DNA of 64,000 nt from Rhodamnia argentea (lineage: Eukaryota; Streptophyta; Magnoliopsida; Myrtales; Myrtaceae), in assembly GCF_020921035.1 (NCBI RefSeq), contig NC_063151.1:31378934-31442933 (forward strand), in the 5' to 3' direction. The translations under genes were made by a program, and so were the position numbers. The notes under the pieces were generated by a model. The model saw only the letters and a list, made by a program, of their open reading frames with translations, did not search any database and was not told where the DNA came from. Shown piece by piece: positions 55,080 to 64,000 of this stretch. Position 1 is the stretch's first letter, and each line of letters starts with the position of its first letter.

Positions 55080-55598
55080 GCTTGGAGTATTTTTTTTTTT
55101 TTTTTAACATGCAATAAGTACAAAAGGTACGGATTATTTGTGGAGTAATTTCTTCTTTTACCGGTAACTTTCACATGATTAGTAATTTCATCCTACGTTA
55201 AAGTAATTTTCAATATATTTATGAATTTTTAGAGAAAGAAAATAGAACATTTCTAAAAAAAAAAAGATTAATAAGAGCACCGGTTGGTCATGTCCCATTC
55301 TAAGGTGGGTAGGGTCGGTACCCAATTCCACGAGCTGGGAACCGATCACCCTCTTTGGTCCCGCTTTTGGTTCCCACATCGAAACCGATGACCCCTTATT
55401 ATTTACAGAATTGCTGGCACTATAGTTAGTTAGTCGGGTGTCGATCTCGGATTGGACACCTCGACCCATAGATGAAATAATAAATTTTCCCCTTCCTTGG
55501 AGTAGTAACTCATTGGGCACCAATAATGTGGCTAATAATCAATTGGATGCCCACACTATTTGATGCACGGATGAGTAGGTCCGGGGAACTAGATCTCG

Positions 55599-55602
<4 letters not shown>

Positions 55603-55662
<60 letters not shown>
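55603..55662. repeat. (TA)n tract at the left edge of the viral insert
   Basis: A run of about 58 bases of alternating T and A that joins the duplicated host segment to the truncated reverse-transcriptase region. The equivalent position in copy 1 has only a short interrupted TATATATTATATACATAT. Confidence 0.95.
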
Positions 55663-55665
<3 letters not shown>

Positions 55666-56453
55666 CCATAACCTATATCAGAGGCATCATTTTCTACGAT
55701 TTTGAAAGTAGAAGGATCTGCAAGATGTAAACAAGGTATTTCTTTAACCAAGGTTTTAATCTTGCGAACCGTGTTAGAATGTAAATCTGTCCAAGGGACT
55801 GGATTTTTCTTTAGTCTTAAATGCAATGGTTTGCAAATAATATTGATATTTGGGATAAAGTCAATAACATAATTTAAAGATCCAAGAAATCTTTGCAATT
55901 GAGTCTTGTCTTTAATTTCGTCCGGAAATTTTTCAGCAAATTGGATAGATCGTTCAATTGGTATAGTCGTACCATGTTCAATGTAATGTCCAAGAAATCT
56001 GATTTTTGTCTCAAATAGCAAAATTTTTGTCGGAGATAAGGCTAATCCACTTTGTTTGGTAATCTTCAAAAATTGGTTGACATGTTTAAAATGGGAATCA
56101 ATGTCGGAAGAGAAAATTAAAATATCATCAATGTAGACAATGATGTAGTTGGAGTAAGGATTAAAAATGTCATTCATAATTCTCTGGAATTCGGAGGGTG
56201 CATTTTTTAGTCCAAAAGGCATAACATTCCATTCGAATTGGTCAAAAGGAACAGTGAAGGCTGTCTTGTAACGGTCTTTTTCAGAAATTTGAATTTGCCA
56301 AAATCCAGATTTCATGTCAAATTTAGAAAATATCTTGGAACGGCACAATCTGTTCAAAAAGTCTTTTTTGTTGGGGATTGGATATCGAATCCATTTTAAA
56401 GCAGAATTTAAAGGTTTATAATTCACAACAAGTCTGGGGACTCCACGTTCTAA
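55663..56453 (-). pseudogene. Viral reverse-transcriptase fragment, truncated
   Basis: Continues in the same frame as the large viral frame after an in-frame stop (56454-56456). It shows reverse-transcriptase blocks: KFDMKSGFWQI, MPFGLKNAPSEFQ, the catalytic YIDDILIFS (about 56.13 kb) and FLGHYIEHG. It runs to the first residues of the RNase H region (ASDIGYGG) and then passes straight into (TA)n, so the RNase H domain is absent. It has no start codon of its own. Confidence 0.88.
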
Positions 56454-59400
56454 TTATGCATTTTTATTGACATAGAAAGCGGAACAACTCCATGGAGATT
56501 TGCCTTTTCGAATTAGACCCTTTTGCAAAAGATCTTCAATTTCTTTTTTGCATAAAGTCAAAAGTTCAGAATTCATTTGTGTGGGTCTTGCCTTAGTCGG
56601 AATGTCTTTCTCAGAAAAATCAGGTTCATAAGGTAAATCAACAATATGTCGCTTCCTATTCCGTAAAGCATTTGGAAGAGTGGAACAGACTTCTTTTTTC
56701 AATTTATTTTCTAAAAGAAGAATTTTTTGTTTTATATCGGGATGAACTATCCTTTGTTCAATCCTTTTATAATCCAGTTCTTCTTTTAAAAATAAAAGGT
56801 GAGATTCCTTATCTCTAATGAGACAATTAATCTCCTTGATAGACTGTTCCTGCAAAATATTTAAATTCCTCGTTCGAGGTTTAGAAATAAAATGAAAAAT
56901 AATTTTATTCCCAAGAATGTCTGTCTCAATTCCTTCCCGAGTTACCATGAACGGTTGAATTAGATTGATAAAAGGGGTTCCTAGAATAATATTTTGTTTT
57001 AGGTCTTTTGCAAGTAAAAATGATGTCTTTAAAGAAATATTGCCTTTAATAATCAAAACTTCTGGGAGTTTATAACGAATGTTCAAATATCCACCTGAAG
57101 CGGTTTTCAAAGCTTCGGTGGTTTTGTCAAAATATTTAGTTGGAATCAAACCTTCACGAATACAGTTTAAGTCCGCACTTGTGTCAAAAAGAGCCGTAGT
57201 GTTTAATTCAAAATCATGGATTTTAATAGTAACATTAATTATCCATTTTTTTGAAGTTACCTCGGAAAGTAGGTGAAGAAAGGATGAGGCTTCCACTTCT
57301 TCAGTTTCATTCTCTTTCTTCTTTAAAATTTGTCTTTTGAATTCCAAAAATTCTTGATGTTGCTCAATTTGGTTTATTTTGAGAAAACGAATTTCCTTTT
57401 TTAATTTATTAATCTCAAAATGCAAATCATCAGAATTTGTTGGTCTAGAAAATTGTTTCTTTCCTCTGTTTAAAATATTAGTCAAATTGTAGGGATTCTC
57501 AAAAGGTTTTGAAGTAGAAATTCTTGTTTTTTGAAAACGATTCATGGCTATCTCGGAATCAGAAAGGTTTTCAATTTTATCTAAAATTTCTTCTTCATCC
57601 TTAGTCAAAACACAAATATCCTTTGAATCCTTTTCGGGGTTCTCGGGCTCATCAATCTCTGAATCAAAAAGGTTTGCAATTTCATCAAGTTGGAGACCAT
57701 CGTCATTATCCTCCGGTTCGGAGAAATCGGAGGTCTCACTTTCAGAATCAATCATGAGCTGGTTTAATTGGTCAAAAATTTCTTCATCCAAATTCAACTC
57801 ATTAATTCTTTTGAAAACTTTGCAAAATTTGCGAGTATGCCCCTTTTTCCCGCAATTGAAACAAGTAAACTTAGAAAAGTCTCTTTTTGTTTCTTGTTTT
57901 TTAGAGTCAAAATTTCTCTTTTTGGAAAATGTCTTAGGTTTTTTAGAAAAATTTTTCTTTTTCTTTTGATCAGTCTTCTCGGGTGGACAATTTCCTTTGC
58001 ACTTCGGGTTTCTTTTGGAAGAAAAGTCATAAGAAGGGTCGTATTGTCTGCAAAAATCTCCTAGTCCTTTGTTACCAAGAGATTTTTCTTTTTTAAGTTG
58101 TTTTTGCAACTTAATGTTATTACACATTTCAGAACCAGTCTTAAAAACATAAGAAACAAGTTCGCCATAAGAAAGGATGTTAAAAGGAATTTCTTCACCG
58201 AATCGCTCACGTATACACTTTCGGACTTGGTTTCCGATAAGGATAGGGAGACCGGCAAGGAATTTCTCTTTCCGTAATGGTTGATTGCAATCTGGTCGGA
58301 GTAAAACACGTTGGAAAAATTCGTCTTTGTATTGTCGGAATTCACCTAAGGATCTACACTTTAAATTTGAAAGAAGATCCTGGTTATGATCTCGAACAAC
58401 AGAAGGGTCACCAATGAAATGTTGAGAAATGGAATAGATCAAAGTTGAAACGGCGTCTTGGACCATTTGTCCTTGATCATCAAAAATAGTTTGGCCATTT
58501 TCTTCAGTTTTAACAGCGTTTAAAATCTGGTTTCTTTGGTCTTCGGTGAGATAATTATCCCACCATCCTTTTAAAGTCCCCGAAAAACCGGTTATAATCA
58601 TAAAAGCAATTTGTTGATCGGTTGTGTCGGGAATGGTTTTGTAAGTCGTAGCAAGCATAACCATTTGATTCAAAACTTGGATTAAATTTGCTTCTGAAAC
58701 GCCATCAATGTTCCATTCATAAATCGCATCTGCAGAATACTTATTTTGGAATCTAGTCGAAGATTCTTCCTTAACGAGATCCGGAGGAGTGGCACGAGAG
58801 TAGTAAAGTTTCTGGGGTTCTTTCCAAGATATCCTATTGATCTTCGGAGTATCTTCGGAGTCTAAAGTAGAAATCTTTGGAGTATCCGAAATTTCAGAAA
58901 TCTGGTCACAATCTAAAGTGGCAACTTCTTTAGGACTAGAAATTGTTAAAGGTCTTTCAACCTTTGGTGTGCTCAAAACTGGTTGAGGGACTGGAAGGTC
59001 CATGGTCTTTTGTTTTCTTACTTTTTCCCTTAAAAAGAAATTTCTTTTTTCTTGAAGTGCTTCATAAAATTCCTTGCTGAATTTTTTTGGCATTTCAAAA
59101 TTCTTAAAAAGGGGTTGTTTTAAATTAAAAGAGGAAGTTGAAGGAATAGAAATATCCTGAATAGGACTGGAAAGTGCATGAGAAGAAACCGTAGAATCGA
59201 GAGTCGTTTCGATCCTATTTAACTGTTCACCTATCGTGTGAATATGTTGATTTGCAAAATTATTTTGTTCAATAATTTTTTTGAATTCTTTTTCTTGTTT
59301 GAAATATTTGTCATCATCACAAGGTTTCTTGAAAGGTGCTGCTGGGATTATCTGAGTCCTATAGTCAATATTAATTTTTCTCAAAGGAGGATGGTTTGAT

Positions 59401-60353
59401 TCAATCTCATGGCCATCGTCTAATCTCCATTTAAAAATTTTGTTAATGTTAAAAACCTCTCTTTGTTCAAGAAAATGGTTTTCAAACCAATCAAAGAAAA
59501 ACATATGTTCTCCTAATTGTCCTAGGAACTCATAATATTGATCTTTGATTTTTAAGGCTTTTTTCTTGAATTTGTCTAAAAACCAATTCCCGATCTCAGT
59601 ATTAAAATCATAATTAAATTCTTTGTTTAAAAGAATTCGGTCCGGTTCAAAATTTTTCTCTAAAACAAGAACTTCGGGGTCTTCGTCTTGTTCCATTTGC
59701 GATGGAGTGGGTTCGGGAGATCCTGGATCTTGATGTTGATAAACAGGTCTTGCAATTCCTGCGCTTGTATCTAGACCGCTAATATTTAGATCGGAATTAA
59801 AAGGGGGGGCACTTGGAGTTGTATGTCCTTGTGCTTGAGAAATGGAATCACCTTGGCTACTAACCGGAATGGTGATAACGGGAGGTAGATTTGGTCTTAA
59901 ATCTACATATCTGCGGGAAGAAGAACTAGAAAAAGAAGGTCTTGAAGAGATATGAGTTGAAAAGTCAAAAGATCGTCGAGGAAATTGGATAGTCACTCTT
60001 CCTTCGGGATGCTGAACAATGTTCGTCGGATTTTCGTTTCGAATAATTGGTCGTAGTATCGGGTTATCTATTTCCCATTGTTCCGGCAAAATAACGTCAT
60101 TCCACGAAATGGATTTTGGAATTATGCAGTTTGATTTCTTAATATTGGTTGTTAAAAGAAGGGTTTCACCCTTTGGAGCCAAATTTAAAGAGTGAACGTC
60201 AAAAGCGTAACTCATCGCTTTGTAATGAACTTTGTAGATGAGGGAAAGCGGAATCGAACCGTCATCTATGGCATAATTATGAGTCTTAATTTGCAAAACA
60301 AGTGACTTCAAAATATTTTTGTCTCTTAGAGAAACAGAGAATATGGAAAACAA
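56454..60353 (-). pseudogene. Viral polyprotein part: movement protein end, coat protein, protease
   Basis: An open frame of 1299 codons without an ATG at its left limit, because a frame break separates it from the upstream movement-protein part. From the start it holds the rest of a 30K-type movement protein (about the first 110 residues) and a low-complexity linker. The coat protein region includes the GFSGTLKGWWDNYL segment. The zinc knuckle is CFNCGKKGHTRKFC (about residue 830), followed by an acidic stretch. The protease region has DTSAD (about residue 1055), where many relatives have DTGA. It ends at a TAA (56454-56456) just before the reverse transcriptase. The length of the uninterrupted frame suggests limited decay. 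Confidence 0.87.
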
Positions 60354-60818
60354 TCAAAATGTATAGGTCCGTTACACAAAGAAGTCTCAATGGTAGCCAA
60401 AATCGAGTCCTCATATCTTAAAAGTCTGGAGTCTCTTAGAACAAGTAAAATCGAGGTATTTAAACCTTCCTTCAAAAGTGGCTTAATGCCAACCTGAACC
60501 ATTCCAAAATAGAGATAATTATATTTTTGGGCATGTCTTTTGTAGTCTTTGTTTAAAAGAGGGATCAAAGAATAAGAAGAATTCGGAGGAATGTCTCGCT
60601 CCTCTCGTCGTAATCACATAGTCAGAAGATTTAAAAATCCTTCGAAATGAGGATTGCTCGAAAATCTGGTCATAACGGATCTTAGGGATTTTCCAGTTTT
60701 TAATAGACTTATTAAAGTCTTCAATAGTAATTTGTTCTCTATGCAATGGTCCTTCGATCCGAGAAACCTCGGATATCGAACCCGAAGAGGAAGAATTAGT
60801 ACGTCTTAAAAGATTCAT
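60326..60818 (-). pseudogene. Viral movement-protein start, split by frame breaks
   Basis: The first ATG (60818) opens a frame rich in Ser (MNLLRRTNSSSS). It carries N-terminal movement-protein sequence to about 60.6 kb, where homology switches to another frame. A second switch occurs near 60.35 kb, after CNGPIHFDCF, into the large downstream frame. Two small indels therefore interrupt the gene. Upstream, 60.82-61.0 kb is untranslated leader sequence ending in the right (TA)n tract. I saw no clear tRNA-Met primer-binding site. Confidence 0.75.
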
Positions 60819-60999
60819 CTTATATAAATAATGCTTTCCAAACACTTGATTAGTTCCTCAAAGCCCTGCTGACCAACGGTCTTACGCACCTCTGCCGGGA
60901 CCACAGTGGCATACCAGAGGTATCCCCTTTCAAGTGTCTTTTTCGCAAAACTTATATAAAATTGCACTCAAAAGATACACTAATTACTCCTCTCCACAA

Positions 61000-61001
<2 letters not shown>

Positions 61002-61055
<54 letters not shown>
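61002..61055. repeat. (TA)n tract at the right edge of the viral insert
   Basis: About 52 bases of alternating A and T between the viral leader and the host sequence TTCATGAAGTGGACAG. That host sequence corresponds to TTCATGATGTGGACAG at 48831 in the uninterrupted copy. Confidence 0.95.
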
Positions 61056-61058
<3 letters not shown>

Positions 61059-61401
61059 TGAAGTGGACAGTCTGCGGAGCTGGGCCCAAGACGGCCCACG
61101 TAGTAAAACCACCACCACCACCTATCCCCGGAGGACAACGACAAGCTACTGCAATTTTAGCGTACGTGGTCTCCATGTCTGAATTGTCACCCTCCACGGT
61201 GGTTGGGCTTTTGATCCCTTGTGTCTAGCTTCGGGGTTTTCACTCTATTTTAACCGCACGCTGCGGTTGTAATTCGATGTGAATAGACATTTGCATGGTA
61301 GACATTATTGAAACTACAGGAGAGGAAATTGGGCTTCGACACATGGAGCCGGCCCATCAAAGCCCGTCACAAAACCGGTGAGAACAAACTTGGAAAAAGT
61401 A

Positions 61402-61922
61402 CCCTAAAATCCTAAACCTATTACATTGATACCAATTCAGTCCTATACCACCTTTTAATTGGATCAATTTAGTTCTCAAATTTTTGCATTTATACCAATT
61501 CGGTCCATCCATCCAATTTTGATCGGAAATCGCTGACGTGAATATTTTTTACAATGTCTTCTTTTTTAGAAATGGAGGGTTTTATTAATTTTCATATTTT
61601 TTTTTCATTTCTTGTTTTTTCCCTTTCATTTTGGCCCGCAGCCCTCCCTCGGATAAAAATAAATAAAAAGAAAAGGAAAGAAAAGCAAAAAAATATATAT
61701 AAAATTCAAAAACCATTTAAATATTATTAAAAATGTTCACGTCAACACCGGCCATGCCACGTAGGATGACCGTCCACATCAACGATTTTCGGTCAAAATT
61801 GGCTAGATGGACCAAACTAGTATAAATTCAGAAGGTTTATGATTAAATTGGTCAAATTGAAAGGTTTATGAATGAATTGGTACCAATATAATAGGTTTAG
61901 CACTTTTTTGGTATTTTTCGCG
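61402..61922. mobile_element. MITE-like inverted-repeat element, copy 2
   Basis: The duplicated counterpart of 49163-49685. It has the same inverted ends (CCTAAACCTATTACATTGATACC ... GGTACCAATATAATAGGTTTAG) and internal blocks, with scattered differences. It was present before the segment was duplicated. Confidence 0.68.
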
Positions 61923-62222
61923 AATAAATTGTTTGCGTGGTGGTAAGAGAACAACGGCCTCAGCCGCGACCCATGCACTCGGCCACGACCCCTGACCTGG
62001 GCCAACGATGTAAAGCGGGCCGCAAGAAATCGAACAATCTATCTAAAGCTTAGATAGTGCTAGGGTGCTCCCCATTCTTGGCCTTGAACCTTCTTGTTCT
62101 TCTTCTTTCGATGCCAAACAGTACATTACCATCTTCAGAAATCAAATTGAGATAATACATACACGCAAGTGACTATTGTATAAGGCATGATTTATTCACA
62201 ATTTTGACCAAATGAAAAGCAA

Positions 62223-62930
62223 CTAAGTCAATGGTTTGTTGGGAGCTGAAACTTCGGAGCAACAAATGGGGCACGTCTTCCGAGCTCGAAGCCACTGGGT
62301 GATACATTCTGAATGGTAAGGATGCACACAGGAATCAAGAACCACTAGCTTTTCACCTTCTTCGTATTCTATTTGACAGATAACGCATCTGTCGATCGCT
62401 CCGTTCTTCGTTTCGGCTAGCGATCGGGATCGGAAAGTGTATGGCCTGAAGCATTTGCCGATTTGCTCTAGCGACAGCCCTCTCTTCTCTTCGCCGATGA
62501 TCTCTCCGAGCTCGATCAGCTCCTCGTACGACAGCTCGTCGGGATCTATGTTGTCCAACTCCGCCATGTAGATGTCGCTCGGGCCGCTGTCTTCTCCCTC
62601 GGGGAACCCGAGCTCGACGTCGAACGCGTTGCCCAGGGAGTAGAAGTAACGGTCTTCTTCGTTGCTGCAGTCGCTCGACTCCTCGTCGCTGGCCTCCTCC
62701 TCCTCCTCCTCCTCCTCTTCCATCTCGCTCTCGATGGTGGAGAGCATGGCCGCTGCCGGGCGGCGGTCTCTCTCTTCTTGTACTTCTTGTTCTTCTTGTT
62801 CTTCCTCTTCTTGTAGCAGGGACATTGCGAAGGCAAGATCAGGGCCAAGGTCGTCATCGTTCCTAGCGGCAGGAGGAGGCGGGGTGGCCGGCCTGCTCCT
62901 CGAGTCCCTCTTGGCCTCTCCGTCGTCCAT
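62223..62930 (-). CDS. BIG BROTHER-like RING-H2 E3 ubiquitin ligase, copy 2
   Basis: Single exon, 235 residues, from the ATG at 62930 (MDDGEAKRDSRSRP, as in copy 1). The RING-H2 finger is intact (CVIC, CVHPYHSEC, CPIC), and the DIDPDE-type segment reads NIDPDELSYEELIELGE. It is shorter than copy 1 because it has one NAFDVELGFPEGEDS block and no ESDDID repeats, while its Glu run is longer (MEEEEEEEEEAS). Apart from repeat-length changes the two proteins are close. The gene starts about 1.9 kb from the right end of the viral insert, which lies on its 3' side. Likely a working paralogue; expression is unknown. Confidence 0.84.
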   Translation of the reverse strand: MDDGEAKRDSRSRPATPPPPAARNDDDLGPDLAFAMSLLQEEEEQEEQEVQEERDRRPAAAMLSTIESEMEEEEEEEEEASDEESSDCSNEEDRYFYSLGNAFDVELGFPEGEDSGPSDIYMAELDNIDPDELSYEELIELGEIIGEEKRGLSLEQIGKCFRPYTFRSRSLAETKNGAIDRCVICQIEYEEGEKLVVLDSCVHPYHSECITQWLRARKTCPICCSEVSAPNKPLT

Positions 62931-63320
62931 GGCGAGATCGAAAGGCAATGAATATTGGATTAGGAGAGCTATCTCTCTTCGACCCTTCTTAACAATTTAC
63001 ACTAAAGATCGGAGACTGGATAGCAAACATATGGCGAGGAACGAATTGGAAGGAGATGAAGCTTTGGGTTTCCTGAGAAAGAAGGCAATCTCAATGCAAA
63101 GGAGAAGGAAACCAAATGTCCAGAGAGCGACGACATTCCATTTTCTTTTTTTGACATAAACGTGCAGACAACAAGCGTGTGTAAGCCTCCAATTGAAGCT
63201 AGGCAAGGAAAGACATTGGAGGTTTTGCTAGAGATTGCTTTAAGGAGACGACAAGTTTCATGCAACAGCAATGGAAAAACCTTTCCGTGGCAGAAGATGA
63301 CATGTTCCTGTAAATTGTAA

Positions 63321-63711
63321 TTCAGGCCAACCTCAAGAACACCGAACGGTTTTGGAACATTTTCCACAGAAAGTAAATCTTTTTTTTTTTTTTTGCTTTC
63401 GTTTCTGTGAAAATGTCTTGCTGAGCGGTGCTTGTGCCTCCGGGATATTCCTGCATGACATTTAGCTGCTACACTTGCAGAAACATCAGCACAAACCTAT
63501 TAGACTAGGTATACTAAAAGGAGATGATGTGTTTGGTACGTACGACAAAGTGAAATGGTATTCGCAACAATCGAATAATAAAATGAGGATTCCATCTCTT
63601 TGTTGGGTTACAAAGAGTTACGGAATTTGGAGACGACGGAAAATAGTATGGGAATGGAATAGAACACCTATACACGAATGGAATAGAACACGGCTTGTTT
63701 ATAAATTTTAG
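63321..63711. other. Intergenic right flank of the RING duplication
   Basis: Unique sequence after the duplication ends. A T run lies at 63380-63395. A short minus-strand open frame crossing the junction (NVPKPFGVLEVGLNYNL) matches nothing I recognise, and the remainder of SRP68 is not seen here. Confidence 0.4.
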
Positions 63712-64000
63712 GTTCAATACCGTGAAAAATATCAAATCGGTACACATGTGACAAATTTATTTAAAACAAAATTTTTTACCACAAAAAATCTAAATTGGTA
63801 CACTTGCGACAAATTTACCTTGAAATGATTTTTTGACCACCAAAAATCCCAAATCGATGGATCTGTGACAAACGTAGTATAAAAACCCCAAACCGGTATA
63901 CTCGTCAACCGACACGTGCCATTTAACTCAGCGATTTAACGGTAAAATTTTATGAAAATTAATGGAGGGTAAATCTATCGCGGGCGTATCGGTTTAGAAT
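63712..64000. mobile_element. Second member of the 47.2-kb element family, cut by the window end
   Basis: Starts GGTTCAATACCGTGAAAAA and repeats the unit 'aaat(c/t)ggtacac.tg.gacaaattta' several times, as in the left arm at 47172. The sequence near 63.96 kb (GGAGGGTAAATCTATCGCGG...GGTTTAGAAT) resembles the inverted right arm, so the element is probably shorter than its relative, and its end lies just outside the window. Confidence 0.6.

Larger units (their letters stand above)
55663..61002 (-). mobile_element. Endogenous caulimovirid (plant pararetrovirus) fragment
   Basis: An old, defective copy of a DNA pararetrovirus integrated on the minus strand. The order is leader, movement protein, coat protein with zinc knuckle, aspartic protease and reverse transcriptase, in what was one long reading frame. 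That order, with no LTRs and no integrase, fits Caulimoviridae of the florendovirus/petuvirus type rather than a Ty3 retrotransposon. Genus is not certain. Both ends fall in (TA)n tracts, and the RNase H part and the rest of the genome are missing. Florendoviruses and endogenous rice tungro-like sequences are known to sit in (TA)n repeats. The two frame breaks and one in-frame stop make this copy non-functional as it stands. Confidence 0.88.
55079..63320. repeat. Segmental duplication, copy 2, split by viral sequence
   Basis: 55079-55602 matches 48291-48803 and 61056-63320 matches 48825-51190. Between them lie two (TA)n tracts and about 5.3 kb of viral DNA. At the left junction, GGCTT belongs both to the SRP68 exon and to the start of the duplicated segment. 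This short microhomology is typical of end-joining. Substitutions and small indels separate the copies throughout. Confidence 0.9.

Noticed and set aside
55663..61002. Ty3/Gypsy LTR retrotransposon.
   Set aside because: No LTRs or integrase are seen. The movement-protein region and coat-protein zinc knuckle upstream of the protease and reverse transcriptase fit Caulimoviridae.
63002..63367. Minus-strand 121-codon frame at the right duplication edge.
   Set aside because: It crosses the duplication junction, has no known homology, and its counterpart in copy 1 is not conserved as a frame.

Overview
This is nuclear DNA from a flowering plant, most likely a eudicot. The genes are split by GT-AG introns. 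Two encode plant-specific proteins: a CELLULOSE SYNTHASE INTERACTIVE protein and a KIN-7 kinesin. Intergenic DNA carries inverted-repeat elements of MITE type, (GA)n/(CT)n and (TA)n microsatellites, and a decayed plant pararetrovirus. I cannot name the genus from sequence alone.

Layout, left to right. About 2.2-7.7 kb (+): a complete ten-exon ALDH3H1-type aldehyde dehydrogenase, with G-box/TGACGTCA motifs about 0.9-1 kb upstream. 7.7-11.2 kb: inverted-repeat elements and a tRNA-derived SINE remnant. 11.2-13.9 kb (+): a complete eight-exon nucellin/Asp1-like aspartic protease. 13.7-18.1 kb: a tandem duplication of the junction between the protease 3' end and the 3' end of the convergent kinesin. 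It left a kinesin scrap next to the protease and a protease scrap next to the kinesin. 17.4-31.2 kb (-): a KIN-7K-like kinesin in 25 coding exons; one intron ends in GG instead of AG. 33.2-42.5 kb (-): a complete CSI3-like protein of 2136 residues, with a probable 5' UTR exon at 43.3-43.9 kb. 43.9-48.3 kb: intergenic DNA with a large inverted-repeat element.

The right third is the most rearranged. A 2.9-kb segment holding an intronless BIG BROTHER-like RING-H2 gene (48.3-51.2 kb) is repeated at 55.1-63.3 kb. The second copy abuts a four-exon fragment of the SRP68 gene. It is split by about 5.3 kb of endogenous caulimovirid sequence lying between two (TA)n tracts. The unsplit first copy acts as a natural empty site. 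The viral piece keeps movement-protein, coat-protein, protease and reverse-transcriptase regions on the minus strand, but has frame breaks, an in-frame stop and truncated ends.

The host genes do not form an operon-like unit. CSI3 (cellulose synthase complexes and microtubules) and the kinesin are neighbours in the same orientation, but nothing here shows a functional link. The points most worth checking are the paired filled/empty site of the viral insertion, the GG splice acceptor in the kinesin, and the two duplications that shuffled gene ends. I did not find a clearly new multi-gene system.
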